Positions 33,023-42,280 of a DNA stretch of 64,000 bases are shown piece by piece (the stretch's first letter is position 1; every line of letters begins with the position of its first letter). Origin of the DNA: Candidatus Ruthenibacterium merdavium (GTDB taxonomy: Bacteria; Bacillota; Clostridia; Oscillospirales; Ruminococcaceae); NCBI GenBank assembly GCA_019119935.1, contig DWWA01000008.1, forward strand, positions 38,964 to 102,963, written 5' to 3'. The notes below the pieces were generated by a model. The model had not been told where the DNA came from and ran no database searches. It was given only the letters and a program-made list of their open reading frames with translations. Made by a program: the position numbers and the translations under genes.

Positions 33023-34102
33023 GGAAAATCTATCCGGGCAGGAAAGCATTTCCTTTGCAAGGTCGCTGTACGCCTTTACGGCGTTCGGCAAAGCGTATTC
33101 GCCGCAAAGCCCCGCGGCGTTTGCCCAAACATGTTCCTGCGAAAGCGTGCCGCTTTCAAAGCGGCAAACCCAGCCCGAAAGCTCCCATTCCAAATGCGTG
33201 AAAATGTGGCGCGCTTTCGGCGCGGCTTTGCACACTTTCGCGTGAAGTCCCAGTGCGGCAAGGGCGCTTTCCGCTTCGGCTTTAGAGAGTGTCCCCTCGA
33301 GCAAAACGGGCTGCCAAAGCCCTGCCAGAACGCCATCTGCGGGACGGCGGGTCAAAAGAATCTGCGGCGTTTCGTTTTCGCGGCGCAGAATGAGCAGGGC
33401 GGTATAACGCTCGCGGCGGCGGGCTTTTTTCGGTGTTTTATGCGGCAGTTCGGTTTCTCTTCCGCGCCGGTGTGCTTCACACAGGTGAGAAAGCGGGCAC
33501 TCGGTGCAAAGCGGTGCACCGTTCGGCAAACAAACGATCGCGCCCAGCTCCATCAGCGCCTCATTATAAGCGCCGGGTGCATCGGGCGGCTGAAAATAGG
33601 CCGTTTGTGCCGTCAGGCGCTTTTTGGTATCCGGGCGCAGAATATCGCCCTCGTCCCAAAGCACGCGGCTGAACACGCGCAGGACATTGCCGTCCACGGC
33701 GGTAACGGGAAGGCCGAACGAGATAGACGCAATTGCCCCGGCGGTGTATTCACCAATGCCGGGCAGAGCAAGCAGCGCCTTGTAATCGGCGGGCAGTTTC
33801 CCGCCGTACTGTGCCACAATGACCTGCGCGGCCTTTTGCAGATTGCGCGCGCGGCTGTAATAGCCAAGGCCCTCCCACAGCTTCATCAAGCGGTCGGGCG
33901 GACATTCCGCCAGCGCCTGCACAGTGGGAAGCTCTTTCATAAAGCGCTCAAAATAATCCAGCACGGCGCTGACGCGCGTTTGCTGAAGCATAATTTCGCT
34001 GACCCACACGCGGTAAGGGGTGGACTCGGTGCGAAACGGTAAAATTCGTTTGTTTTCATGAAACCATGCCAAAAGCGGCTGTGAAAGGGTTTCCGGCTGC
34101 AT
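33017..34102 (-). CDS. mutY: A/G-specific adenine glycosylase
   Basis: The 361-residue repair enzyme removes adenine opposite 8-oxoguanine. It has WVSEIMLQQTRV with the catalytic Glu (about residue 33), the helix-hairpin-helix LPGIGEYTAGAIASI (about 110) followed by VDGNVLRV with the catalytic Asp, the 4Fe-4S cysteine loop CLPNGAPLCTECPLSHLC (about 193-210), and a C-terminal NUDIX-like domain that reads 8-oxoG. The length is normal. Confidence 0.95.
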   Translation of the reverse strand: MQPETLSQPLLAWFHENKRILPFRTESTPYRVWVSEIMLQQTRVSAVLDYFERFMKELPTVQALAECPPDRLMKLWEGLGYYSRARNLQKAAQVIVAQYGGKLPADYKALLALPGIGEYTAGAIASISFGLPVTAVDGNVLRVFSRVLWDEGDILRPDTKKRLTAQTAYFQPPDAPGAYNEALMELGAIVCLPNGAPLCTECPLSHLCEAHRRGRETELPHKTPKKARRRERYTALLILRRENETPQILLTRRPADGVLAGLWQPVLLEGTLSKAEAESALAALGLHAKVCKAAPKARHIFTHLEWELSGWVCRFESGTLSQEHVWANAAGLCGEYALPNAVKAYSDLAKEMLSCPDRFSL

Positions 34103-34125
34103 GCAGTTCCTCCTTTGGGGGATTT

Positions 34126-34959
34126 TTAAGGAATCTCAGCGTGCTGTTCCAGCCACAAGGCCACGCCGTCCTCGCAGTTAGAACCGATCACTCTTGTGGC
34201 GCGCTCTTTGACAAAGCCGACGGCGTTTTCCACCGCACAGCTTTCATCACACGCTTCAAATAAAGAAATATCGTTAAAATTATCGCCAAAAGCGACAGTG
34301 CGCGACGCGCCCGCATACGCTTTGAGTGTTTCGATTTGACAGCCTTTGTCGCATCCGGACGGGAATGCCTCCACGGTAAAGCCTTGGTGATATTCGTTGG
34401 GGTAAAGATAGCACGACACGCCGGGAATCACGCTGAGTGCGCGGTACCATTCGCGGGCATCGCGTTCGTCGTCTAAGCACAAAAGCGCCATCATCAGCGC
34501 GCCGTTTTCCGTGCTTCGCACATAGTCTTGCGTTTGTACAAATTTTTTATACGGCTGATCCATGCGCTCTTTTACAAATTTTTGCTCAAACGAACCGGTT
34601 AACTCGCGGTAATAAACAATCAGCTGATTGTCACAGAACGTGTAAAGCAAGGCTTCTTTGCGCAAAATCTGAAACGCCTCGCACACACAGCGCGCAGTGT
34701 CCGGCGGAAAAGAAACGGTCTTCATCGTTTGCATGCGGCGCAGATCATACACGAGCGCACCGGTTAAAAACACCGCGGGCAGACGCAGATGCAGCGGCGC
34801 TAAGATGCCGTTTGCCGTAGCGGGCGTGCGGGCGGTGGCAACGGTAAACAGCAAGCCGCGGTCCAAAAGGCGGTTTAAGATGGTAACAGTGCGCGGTGAG
34901 AGCTGCGCTTTTGGCGTGAGAAGCGTGCCGTCAAGGTCGCACACATAAAGGGTTGACAT
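34126..34959 (-). CDS. HAD superfamily (Cof-type) phosphatase
   Basis: The 277-residue cytoplasmic hydrolase has HAD motif I DLDGTLL (Asp8, Asp10), motif II in FTVATART, motif III with a Lys in the SGCDKGCQIETLKAYAG region near residue 196, and motif IV GDNFNDISLFEACD near 222. The large alpha/beta cap is of type C2B, as in Cof and YidA. Substrates are usually sugar phosphates or other small phosphoesters; none can be assigned here. It is 24 bases before mutY on the same strand. Confidence 0.9.
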   Translation of the reverse strand: MSTLYVCDLDGTLLTPKAQLSPRTVTILNRLLDRGLLFTVATARTPATANGILAPLHLRLPAVFLTGALVYDLRRMQTMKTVSFPPDTARCVCEAFQILRKEALLYTFCDNQLIVYYRELTGSFEQKFVKERMDQPYKKFVQTQDYVRSTENGALMMALLCLDDERDAREWYRALSVIPGVSCYLYPNEYHQGFTVEAFPSGCDKGCQIETLKAYAGASRTVAFGDNFNDISLFEACDESCAVENAVGFVKERATRVIGSNCEDGVALWLEQHAEIP

Positions 34960-35064
34960 TGATAAAGCCTTCTTTCTTCGTTAGGGGCTTTTTGAACAAT
35001 CAAAATATACGGGTGCTTTCATAGGCCCCAATCAACGCATGGGGACAGCGCGCTGAGAAACAGC

Positions 35065-35096
35065 GGCAGGGCAGCGGAGTTTTCCGCTGCCCTGCC
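35065..35096 (-). terminator. Terminator after hisS
   Basis: GGCAGGGCAGCGG pairs with CCGCTGCCCTGCC (13 pairs, loop of six), six bases after the hisS stop on the minus strand; the T tract (CTGTTTCTC) is weak. Confidence 0.7.
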
Positions 35097-35101
35097 CGGA
35101 A

Positions 35102-36346
35102 TTATCCTTGCCCTAAAGCCTTCACTTCGGGGTATTTTTCAAAAAAGCATACAGCGGCATAGCCCGTCTGCTCCAAACGGTCAATCTGCTTGCCCACTTT
35201 TTTCGCTTCGGCCAGCACGGTGACGCGGTACGTTTCGCGCAGGGTTTCGGCTGTTTTCATCACCTCGGCAAAGTCGGCGTCAGCACGGTACAAAAGCGCC
35301 AGACGCGGACGCTCGGCGGGAATGGAGAAGTCGCGCTCGAGCAAAATGGCGCAGATTCGCTCAAAGCCGATGGAAAAGCCCACCGCCGGAACGCTCTGGC
35401 CCAAAAATTTGCCGATCATGTTGTCATAGCGGCCGCCGCCTGCAATCGAGCCGGAGAAGCCCTCGCAGGTAATTTCAAACACCATTCCGGTGTAGTAGCC
35501 CTGCCCGCGCACAAGGCTGGGGGCAAAGCAAACCTCGTATGCGCCGCCCGAAAGCGTGCGCGCAGTGTTCAGCACATAAGACAGCGTTTCGCCCAGCGAA
35601 GCGTCGGCGCACAGCGCCGAAACAGATTCCAGCGAGAATTCGCCGCGCGCCAAAAAGCCGCAAAGCGCCTTGACCGCCTCAGCGGGAAAGCCTTTTTCCG
35701 TCAGCTCTGCGGCAACGCCGTCCGCGCCGATTTTATCGAGCTTATCGAAGCTGACGCACACGGAATCGAGTGTATCGGCGGCAAAGCCGAAGCCCTCCAG
35801 CATCCCGCGCAAAAGGCGGCGGTCATTGATGTGAACGGTAAAGCCGGAAAAGCCGATAGAAAGCAGCGCGCGCGCCGTTACGTCAATCAGCTCAATTTCC
35901 GCGTTGGGGCCGGCATCGCCCAAAATGTCGATATCGCACTGCACAAACTCGCGGCTGCGCCCTTTTTGCGGGCGCTCGGCGCGGTAAACGCGGTCCGTTT
36001 GAATGACTTTGAACGGATTGGGCAGCTGCTCGCGGTTGGCGGCATAAAAGCGCGACAGCGGCAGCGTTAAGTCGTAGCGCAGGCCCATGTCCGAAAGGGC
36101 GGATTCATCGCCGCTTGCCAGTGCTTTTTCCAATTTGTCCCCGCGCTTGAGAACCTTGAAAATGAGGTTTAAATTGTCGCCGCCGTCCGACTTATCGAGG
36201 TTTTCCATATCCTCTAAAATCGGGGTGGAAATACGCTCGAAGCCGCTTGCGCGGTAAACATCTAAAATTTTGCCCTGCACATAGTCACGGATGGCCATTT
36301 CGCGGGGCAGACAATCCTTCATACCTTTTAAGGGAGAGCTTTTCAT
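35102..36346 (-). CDS. hisS: Histidyl-tRNA synthetase
   Basis: The 414-residue class II synthetase charges tRNA-His. It shows motif 1 (GFERISTPILEDMENL), the RYDLTLPLSRFYA segment, motif 2 (QTDRVYRAERPQKGRSREFVQCDIDILG, about 117-144), the HisA motif LVRGQGYYTGMVFEI (about 284-298) and motif 3 (GFSIGFERI). The C-terminal anticodon-binding domain (LALLYRADADFAEVMK onward) is rather short. HisZ, the ATP phosphoribosyltransferase subunit, was considered, but the complete motif 2 and HisA motif favour an active synthetase. No T-box leader precedes it; the PF06541 gene stops 27 bases downstream of its position on the same transcript. Confidence 0.88.
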   Translation of the reverse strand: MKSSPLKGMKDCLPREMAIRDYVQGKILDVYRASGFERISTPILEDMENLDKSDGGDNLNLIFKVLKRGDKLEKALASGDESALSDMGLRYDLTLPLSRFYAANREQLPNPFKVIQTDRVYRAERPQKGRSREFVQCDIDILGDAGPNAEIELIDVTARALLSIGFSGFTVHINDRRLLRGMLEGFGFAADTLDSVCVSFDKLDKIGADGVAAELTEKGFPAEAVKALCGFLARGEFSLESVSALCADASLGETLSYVLNTARTLSGGAYEVCFAPSLVRGQGYYTGMVFEITCEGFSGSIAGGGRYDNMIGKFLGQSVPAVGFSIGFERICAILLERDFSIPAERPRLALLYRADADFAEVMKTAETLRETYRVTVLAEAKKVGKQIDRLEQTGYAAVCFFEKYPEVKALGQG

Positions 36347-36373
36347 GCGGGGATACTCCTTTTTCTTCCGAAT

Positions 36374-37186
36374 TTATTTTTTTGACTTTTCATTCAGCCA
36401 TGCGCGCACAATTTCCGCCGAGCGCGGATAGCGCATGTGCTTCATGCGGGGAAACGCGCGAATTAAACGCTGTTCTACAAAATGGCGGTTATCCACGATT
36501 TGTGCACGCAGCAAATCGACGCGCGCACGCAGTGCCGGACGCGATTCGTCCATGCTTTCATCCAGTGCCAAAGCGGTGTTTCCGAGGCGCTCGCTGATGG
36601 TTTCACTGCTCGCTTGCAGCATTTGCGCCACTTGGTCGATGGCGCCGAGGTCGCGCTCGATTTTCGCCAGCACGCGCACGGTGACAATCAAATCGCACAA
36701 AAATGCAGTGGCGATGACAGCGCACAAAATGACGCCCGCCGCGCCCTGCGCCACGGTGGTAATGCCCTTGACAACGACGTCCACCGCAGGGTGAAGCACG
36801 CGCATGACAAGCAGAACACAAAGCCCCCACGCTAAACTGAATTTTAAGCAGATATAACCCTTTAGGTTAAACGGCTGGTCGGAATAGTCCCACCAGCTGG
36901 TATGAAACAGCTTTTTTAATGCCCAGCCGCCCACAAATTCCAGCGCACTGGCCAGCACCATGCCGCCCAAAAACAGCAAAATCAGATTGTCGCGCACGGG
37001 CATCAGCAATGCCAGAACAAGCACCATGCCAAAGCCATAGATCGGGCACACCGGCCCGTTTAAAAAGCCGCGGTTGACAAAATGGCCCGTATTGACCGAG
37101 CAATAGCAAACCTCCAGACACCAGCCCAGAAAGGAATAGGCAAAAAAGAACCAAACAAGCTCGTAGAGCGAATAAACGCCGCTCAT
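36374..37186 (-). CDS. PF06541-type (CmpB-like) putative transporter membrane protein
   Basis: The product has 270 residues from the ATG that overlaps the zinc-ribbon stop (ATGA). Five or six hydrophobic helices span residues 5-165, with the family motifs SFLGWCLEVCYCSV (about 18), RGFLNGPVCPIYGFG (about 39) and LEFVGGWALKKLFHTSWWDYSDQPFNLKGYICLKFSLAWG (about 82-121). About 90 residues of amphipathic coil follow, ending basic. The family was named a putative ABC-type IV transporter, but its function is not established. Confidence 0.85.
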   Translation of the reverse strand: MSGVYSLYELVWFFFAYSFLGWCLEVCYCSVNTGHFVNRGFLNGPVCPIYGFGMVLVLALLMPVRDNLILLFLGGMVLASALEFVGGWALKKLFHTSWWDYSDQPFNLKGYICLKFSLAWGLCVLLVMRVLHPAVDVVVKGITTVAQGAAGVILCAVIATAFLCDLIVTVRVLAKIERDLGAIDQVAQMLQASSETISERLGNTALALDESMDESRPALRARVDLLRAQIVDNRHFVEQRLIRAFPRMKHMRYPRSAEIVRAWLNEKSKK

Positions 37187-37668
37187 TCCGAAATGTCCTC
37201 GCCGGGTACATCCATCGGCGCGTTTTCTTCGGCGGTCAGGTGTTCGCCGCACGCACTGCAATAATGGTCGCCCTCAAAGCACACATTGCCGCATTTCGGG
37301 CATGTCAGGCACGAAAGTTCTTCTCCGTCTTCGCCCAGCTTTGCTTCCAGCGCGTCGATCTCCTGCTGTACCTGCTCTGCCGTCAAAAGCAGAGAATCAA
37401 TGACCTGCTGCGGCGTTTTGGGGCCGTCTTCCGTCATCACGGTGTCTTTCAGCTTGCCGGTATGCATCAAAAACATCATGCGGCCGATATCGCTGAACAC
37501 ATTCTCCTGTTTTTCATCCAGCTGATTCAGCTCCATATTCAGCTTTACGTTATCATATTTTTCGCCGATTGCTTCTTTTGCGTTCATCACGGCACTGCGC
37601 GCGCCGGCGGCGGCGTCTGCTGCGGAATTGGCGAGATCATGAAGAATTTTGCTCAGATTGCTGTCCAT
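37183..37668 (-). CDS. Zinc-ribbon protein with helical N-terminal part
   Basis: The 161-residue protein has a long helical region (about residues 5-115, heptad-like DEKQENVFSDIGRMMFLMH and TAEQVQQEIDALEAKLG) and a C-terminal zinc ribbon CPKCGNVCFEGDHYCSACG (about 124-142), then an acidic tail. No membrane segment is seen. Similar proteins in Clostridia are annotated only as zinc-ribbon domain proteins. It is translationally coupled to the PF06541 membrane protein and has a near-consensus promoter, so the two may form a membrane-associated pair. Confidence 0.8.
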   Translation of the reverse strand: MDSNLSKILHDLANSAADAAAGARSAVMNAKEAIGEKYDNVKLNMELNQLDEKQENVFSDIGRMMFLMHTGKLKDTVMTEDGPKTPQQVIDSLLLTAEQVQQEIDALEAKLGEDGEELSCLTCPKCGNVCFEGDHYCSACGEHLTAEENAPMDVPGEDISE

Positions 37669-37730
37669 CTTATTTCATCCTTTCGGTTCTCTGTGCATGC
37701 CATGCGTCACAGAAAAAGTTACTTGTTCTT

Positions 37731-37759
37731 ATTGTACAACACGCGGCGCTTTGCGTCAA
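37731..37759 (-). promoter_or_regulatory. Promoter of the zinc-ribbon/PF06541/hisS operon
   Basis: On the minus strand TTGACG (37759-37754) and TACAAT (37736-37731) are 17 bases apart. As no other promoter is evident before hisS, the synthetase may be transcribed from here. Confidence 0.75.
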
Positions 37760-37888
37760 TTCTGCGCGCGCGAAAACACGCGGCGTGCCGTATCATTTTT
37801 ATAGTTCTTATGATATAATCAGAAACGGTGACAGACCCGACAAAAAGGAACAAAATCGAGGAAAAACAAAAAAAGGGGGACGGCAAAC

Positions 37889-39127
37889 ATGGACCGTGTG
37901 ATTTTTCACTGTGACTGCAACAGCTTTTATGCGTCGGTGGAGCTTTTGCGCCATCCGGAACTCCGCGCCGTTCCCGTGGCGGTGTGCGGTGACCCGACAA
38001 ACCGGCACGGTGTGATTTTGGCTAAAAATGAGGCGGCCAAGCGCTTTGGCGTGCAAACCGCCGAAACCGTGTACGCCGCGTGCCGCAAATGCCCGGATCT
38101 GCATTTACTGCCGCCCCACCACGATGAGTATCGGCGCATGAGCCGTGTGGTAAACGCCATTTATGCGCGTTATACCGATTTGGTGGAACCGTTCGGTATT
38201 GACGAAAGCTGGCTCGACATGACGGGCAGCTGGCATTTATTCGGCAAAAGCCCGGCCGAAGTGGCCGACCGCCTGCGCCGAGAGGTGAAGGAGGAAACGG
38301 GGCTGACAATTTCCGTCGGGGTAAGCTTTAACAAGGTATTTGCAAAGCTGGGTTCGGACTACCGAAAGCCCGACGCGACGACGGTAATTTTTGCCGGGGA
38401 TGTAGAGCGCATTGTGTATCCGCTGCCGGTGGAGGCACTGCTCTATGTGGGCAAAAGTGCGTGCTGCACCCTGCGTGCGATGGGCATTCGCACGATAGGC
38501 GAGGCGGCAAAGGCTGACGAAGAGGCGCTGGCCGCGGCACTCGGAAAAGCGGGGCGGCAGCTTTCGCGCTATGCGCGCGGGCTGGAGGATTCGCCGGTGC
38601 GTCCGGCAGGCCAGCCGCGCGAAATTAAAACGGTGGGCAACGGCATGACCTTCCGGCGCGATTTAACCGCGCCGGAAGAGGTGCGCGCCGGCTTGCAGGC
38701 GTTGGCGGATGAGGTGGCCTGCCGCCTGCGGGAAAAAGGACTGTACGCTTCGGCGGTGCAGGTGGTCATCAAAGACCCGGCGTTTCACAGCATTTCGCGG
38801 CAAATGCCGCTGAATGCGCCCACTTGTGTGGGCCGGGAACTGGCGGAGGCCGCGCTGGAGCTGGTAAAGAAAAGCACCGGTTTTCGCACGCCGATCCGCA
38901 TGCTGACAGTGACGGCCATGCAGCTGACCGACACGCCGGACAGCGCACAGCTTTCCCTGTTTGAAGCGCCGGGCAAGGCCGAGCGCGAAAAGCGCGAAAG
39001 GCTGGAGCGCAGCATGGATGCCATTCGGCAAAAATACGGAAAACACGCCATTGCGTCTGCCGATGTGCTCAAAAACGACATCGGTCTGCGCGGGCTGAAG
39101 ATACAAGAGGGGGACGAGGAAGCATGA
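37889..39127 (+). CDS. dinB: DNA polymerase IV (Y family)
   Basis: The 412-residue translesion polymerase has HCDCNSFYASVE (catalytic Asp near residue 8), the GIDESWLDMTG motif with the Asp-Glu pair (about 105), the helix-hairpin-helix GIRTIGEAAKA, the little-finger domain, and a beta-clamp binding motif QLSLF near residue 354. The SIDEAYLD motif seen in most DinB is GIDESWLD here. A TATAAT stands about 70 bases upstream (ATGATATAATC), with no clear LexA box. eutH overlaps its stop by four bases. Confidence 0.94.
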   Translation: MDRVIFHCDCNSFYASVELLRHPELRAVPVAVCGDPTNRHGVILAKNEAAKRFGVQTAETVYAACRKCPDLHLLPPHHDEYRRMSRVVNAIYARYTDLVEPFGIDESWLDMTGSWHLFGKSPAEVADRLRREVKEETGLTISVGVSFNKVFAKLGSDYRKPDATTVIFAGDVERIVYPLPVEALLYVGKSACCTLRAMGIRTIGEAAKADEEALAAALGKAGRQLSRYARGLEDSPVRPAGQPREIKTVGNGMTFRRDLTAPEEVRAGLQALADEVACRLREKGLYASAVQVVIKDPAFHSISRQMPLNAPTCVGRELAEAALELVKKSTGFRTPIRMLTVTAMQLTDTPDSAQLSLFEAPGKAEREKRERLERSMDAIRQKYGKHAIASADVLKNDIGLRGLKIQEGDEEA

Positions 39128-40230
39128 ATATTGTGATTGCAATTCTGCTTTGTTTTGCACTGCTGGGGGCGGCAGATAAAATGTTAGGCGGCAAGCTGGG
39201 TGTGGCACAGGAGTTTGACCGAGGACTTGCCGCGATGGGGCCGCTGTGTGTTTCGATGGCGGGTATTTACTGCGTGGCGGTGTATGCGCTGTCGAGTGCG
39301 TCAAAGGACATTGCGGCGCTGACGCGCGGCCTGCCGTTTGACCCGTCGCTTTTGCTTTCCATGCTGCTTGCAACGGATATGGGCGGCTGGGCGGCGGCCA
39401 AAGAGCTGGCCGCCACGCCCGAGCTTGCGGTATACAGCGGCCTTTTGGTGGCGTCTACCATGGGATGTTTAATCAGCTTTACCTTGCCCGTTTCGCTGGG
39501 GGGTCTCGCGCGCCATGAGGTGATGGGCTTTATGCAGGGCGTTGTGTGGGGCATTGTGGCTTTGCCCGCCGGGCTTTTGCTGGGCGCGGTGGTATGCGGC
39601 CTGAGCGCGGCGCAGACACTGTGGAATGTACTGCCGGTACTGGTGCTCTGCGTTCTGTTCATCGCCGCGCTGAAATTTGCCCCGCGCGGCTGCATTGTTT
39701 TTTTGACGATATTCGGGCAGACGGTGCGCGTGGTTGGCATTCTTTTGTTTTGCGTGATGACAGCGGGGCTGTTTCTTCCCGCCTTTGGAATTGTGCCGCA
39801 GGACATTGTGCTGGAGGCGCTGTTGGTGATTTTAAAAATCACGGCGGTGGTGTGCGGTGCAACGGTGGCAAGCGCCCTTTTAATGGCGAAGGCGGGGCGC
39901 TTTTTGGAGCGATTTTCCCGGATGCTGGGCGTAAACGAATATGCCGTGCTGGGGCTTTTGGCGAATTTAGTATCAAACGTTTCGATGCTGCCGCTTTACA
40001 GCCGCATGGACGTGCGCGGCAAGGTGATGAACGCGGCGTTTTGTGTGTCCGGCGCGTTTATCATCGGCGGGCAGCTGGCGTTTGTTTCGGGCGTTGCACC
40101 CGACGCGGTGGGCGCGTTTTTTGCCTGTAAGCTGGCGGGCGGTATTTTAGCGGCGGTGCTGGCGCTGAAATTTACCCACGCACAGCCTGCACAGGAAGAA
40201 CCGGCGCCGCAACCCGGCGGCGTTTCATAA
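39124..40230 (+). CDS. eutH: EutH-like ethanolamine permease
   Basis: The 368-residue protein has about ten transmembrane helices. LLATDMGGWAAAKELA (about residues 78-93), STMGCLISFTLPVSLG and GLLANLVSNVSMLPLYSRMDVRGKVMNAAFCVSGAFIIGGQLAF are characteristic of EutH. It has the ATGA overlap with dinB, so it is translated from the same mRNA. No other eut gene or microcompartment gene is present in the window, and the substrate may therefore differ from ethanolamine. Confidence 0.9.
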   Translation: MNIVIAILLCFALLGAADKMLGGKLGVAQEFDRGLAAMGPLCVSMAGIYCVAVYALSSASKDIAALTRGLPFDPSLLLSMLLATDMGGWAAAKELAATPELAVYSGLLVASTMGCLISFTLPVSLGGLARHEVMGFMQGVVWGIVALPAGLLLGAVVCGLSAAQTLWNVLPVLVLCVLFIAALKFAPRGCIVFLTIFGQTVRVVGILLFCVMTAGLFLPAFGIVPQDIVLEALLVILKITAVVCGATVASALLMAKAGRFLERFSRMLGVNEYAVLGLLANLVSNVSMLPLYSRMDVRGKVMNAAFCVSGAFIIGGQLAFVSGVAPDAVGAFFACKLAGGILAAVLALKFTHAQPAQEEPAPQPGGVS

Positions 40231-40254
40231 AAATTAATGCTTGGACAGAAAATA

Positions 40255-40300
40255 AAAACGATGTACCGAAAAAGCGATACTTTTTCGATACATCGTTTCT
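40255..40300. terminator. Bidirectional terminator after eutH
   Basis: AAACGATGTA and a further CGAAAAAG pair with CTTTTTCG and TACATCGTTT, giving a stem of about 17 pairs with T tracts on both strands between two converging genes. Confidence 0.85.
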
Positions 40301-40307
40301 TTTTATC

Positions 40308-40826
40308 TTATTTGCCTTTGCGCGGCTTGATGAGCAATGCGGGCATTTTTTCGTGAACGAGCTGTAAAAACTGCTCCTTTGTTTCGGGGGTGAACTGCTG
40401 TTTATCTACGATAAGCGCCTGATGCTCTTTTGTGAACAAAGCATAGTAGTTTTGTGTTTCTGCAAAAAGCGCCATCACCTCATAGCTCAAAGGAAGCTCG
40501 CCGTTTGTTACAAAATTCACGGTGCGGAGCGTATTGTTCTCAAACACGAGCTTTCCCTCGATTTTGTCGGTACCGTATAATTCGCGCAGCCTTTTCAGCG
40601 TCATTTGAATCTGCTTTTTCGAGAGGACATACAGCTCAAGAAAGAAGATATCAATGCCGAGGAAACAAAAAATGGTCAGTAAATAAGACTTTGTAAAAAA
40701 TGCAATGATTCCAATCAGAACAAGAAGGCCGGACATGAGATATATATTTTTCTTAATGCTCGGCTTGATGATATATTTTCTCAGCTCGGTCAGCGCGCTT
40801 TCACTTGTCAGGGTGTGCACTTCCAC
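40308..40826 (-). CDS. YcxB-like membrane protein
   Basis: The 172-residue product starts at a GTG after GAGAGGAG. Two transmembrane helices (about residues 28-70: NIYLMSGLLVLIGIIAFF and LLTIFCFLGIDIFFLELYVL) are followed by a cytoplasmic domain with IEGKLVFENNTLRTV and LPLSYEVMALFAETQNYYALFTKEHQALIV, the pattern of YcxB-like proteins (PF14317). The function is unknown. It is 23 bases after the activase-related gene, probably the last gene of that transcript. Confidence 0.75.
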   Translation of the reverse strand: MEVHTLTSESALTELRKYIIKPSIKKNIYLMSGLLVLIGIIAFFTKSYLLTIFCFLGIDIFFLELYVLSKKQIQMTLKRLRELYGTDKIEGKLVFENNTLRTVNFVTNGELPLSYEVMALFAETQNYYALFTKEHQALIVDKQQFTPETKEQFLQLVHEKMPALLIKPRKGK

Positions 40827-40849
40827 ACGAAAACTCCTCTCAAAAATCT

Positions 40850-42187
40850 TTAGGAGTTGGCAGGCAGCGGAACCAAGTTGGGCACGCGGCGGCCTTCATG
40901 CTGGGGTGCGCTCGGCGGTGTTTGATGCGGCGTATTTTGCAGACGCTCGCGTGCGACACTCAGCATCAGCTTAATGCGGTTTTCCTGATTGACGCGCGTT
41001 GCGCTGGGGTCGTAGTCAATCGGGGTGATGTTCGCAGTCGGGTGTGCGGCGCGGATTTTGTTGATCATGCCCTTGCCGCAGATGTGGTTCGGCAGACAGC
41101 CGAACGGCTGTGCGCACACGATGTTTTCAAAGCCGGAATGTACCAGCTCTACCATTTCGGCAGTCAGCAGCCATCCCTCGCCCATTTTGTTGCCGTAGCC
41201 AATCATGCCGTCGGCAAGCTTTTTCGTTTCGTTGAACAGCGTCGGCGCATGGAACTGCGGGTAGGCCGCAATGGCGTCAATCATCATCTGCTCGCGCACG
41301 GTGAGATAGTGCATCAAAGCTTTTGCACCCAGCGCGGTGATGCCGCTGCCGCCGTACAGGTGAATGGTTTGGCTGGTGTTTTCAATGCAGTACTGCACAA
41401 AGCCCATCAAGCCGGGCAGGTTGACTTCGCAGTCTTCCTCATGCAGGAATTTTTCCAGCTCGTTATTGCCCAGCGGAGAATATTTGACGTAAATTTCTCC
41501 GACAACGCCCACCTTCACTTTCGGGGTGTAAGTAATGGGCAAAGCGGCAAAGTCGCGCGCCATCGCGCGGAAATTTTCGCCCATATCGCGCTTGGATACG
41601 CCCTTTTTCTCGTCAAACTGACGGGCGATTTCCTTCGTCCAGCGATTGACAAGGGCATCGGCCGCGCCTTTCTCGTTTTCATACGGGCGCGTCTGGTTGG
41701 AAAGGCTCATCAAAGCATCGCCGTAGAAAATAGAGGCGATTACTTTATGTAAAAGCGGCAAGGTCAGCTGGAAGCCGCTGTCTTTTTCCAGGCCGGAGAA
41801 GTTCAGACTCGCCACAGGAACCTGCGGAAAGCCTGCTTTCACCAGCGCCTTGCGCAAAAGGTGAATGTAGTTCGATGCACGGCAGCCGCCGCCCGTTTGG
41901 GAAATCAGCAGCGCGGTGTGGTCGAGGTCGTATTTACCGCTTTTGAGCGCGTTGATAAACTGGCCGATGACAATCAGCGCCGGGTAGCAAGTGTCGTTAT
42001 GGACATACTTCAAACCCTCCTGCGCCACTTCTTGGCCGGAGGTTCCCAGCACCTCAATTTGATAACCCTCATCCTCCAGCGCGTCTTTCAGCATCGCAAA
42101 GTGGATGGGCGCCATGTTGGGAACCAGAATTTTGTGGGTGGATTTCATTTCTTTTGTAAATTTGGGATAAACAGTCAAACGTTCCAT
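40850..42187 (-). CDS. CoA dehydratase activase-related protein, HgdB-like part
   Basis: The 445-residue protein matches the C-terminal third of the very large clostridial 2-hydroxyacyl-CoA dehydratase activase-type proteins. It has VHNDTCYPALIVIGQFINAL (about residue 60), SQTGGGCRASNYIHLLRKAL (about 95) and CAQPFGCLPNHICGKGM (about 360), cysteine-containing motifs able to hold a 4Fe-4S cluster, as in HgdB/HgdC-type subunits. In most relatives this region is fused to the ASKHA domains; here it is a separate gene with its own AAAGAGAG site, 93 bases after the first part. The reaction is unknown. Confidence 0.8.
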   Translation of the reverse strand: MERLTVYPKFTKEMKSTHKILVPNMAPIHFAMLKDALEDEGYQIEVLGTSGQEVAQEGLKYVHNDTCYPALIVIGQFINALKSGKYDLDHTALLISQTGGGCRASNYIHLLRKALVKAGFPQVPVASLNFSGLEKDSGFQLTLPLLHKVIASIFYGDALMSLSNQTRPYENEKGAADALVNRWTKEIARQFDEKKGVSKRDMGENFRAMARDFAALPITYTPKVKVGVVGEIYVKYSPLGNNELEKFLHEEDCEVNLPGLMGFVQYCIENTSQTIHLYGGSGITALGAKALMHYLTVREQMMIDAIAAYPQFHAPTLFNETKKLADGMIGYGNKMGEGWLLTAEMVELVHSGFENIVCAQPFGCLPNHICGKGMINKIRAAHPTANITPIDYDPSATRVNQENRIKLMLSVARERLQNTPHQTPPSAPQHEGRRVPNLVPLPANS

Positions 42188-42280
42188 GCAAATTCACTCT
42201 CTTTCCAAAACGGCGGGCCTGCACCGGGGCGGAAAAGCCCCGGTATGAAAAGCCCTTGCAATGTCAAACGATCAAACCGG

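Noticed and set aside
36347..36373. T-box or promoter directly before hisS
   Set aside because: The gap to the upstream gene is only 27 bases; no room for such a leader.
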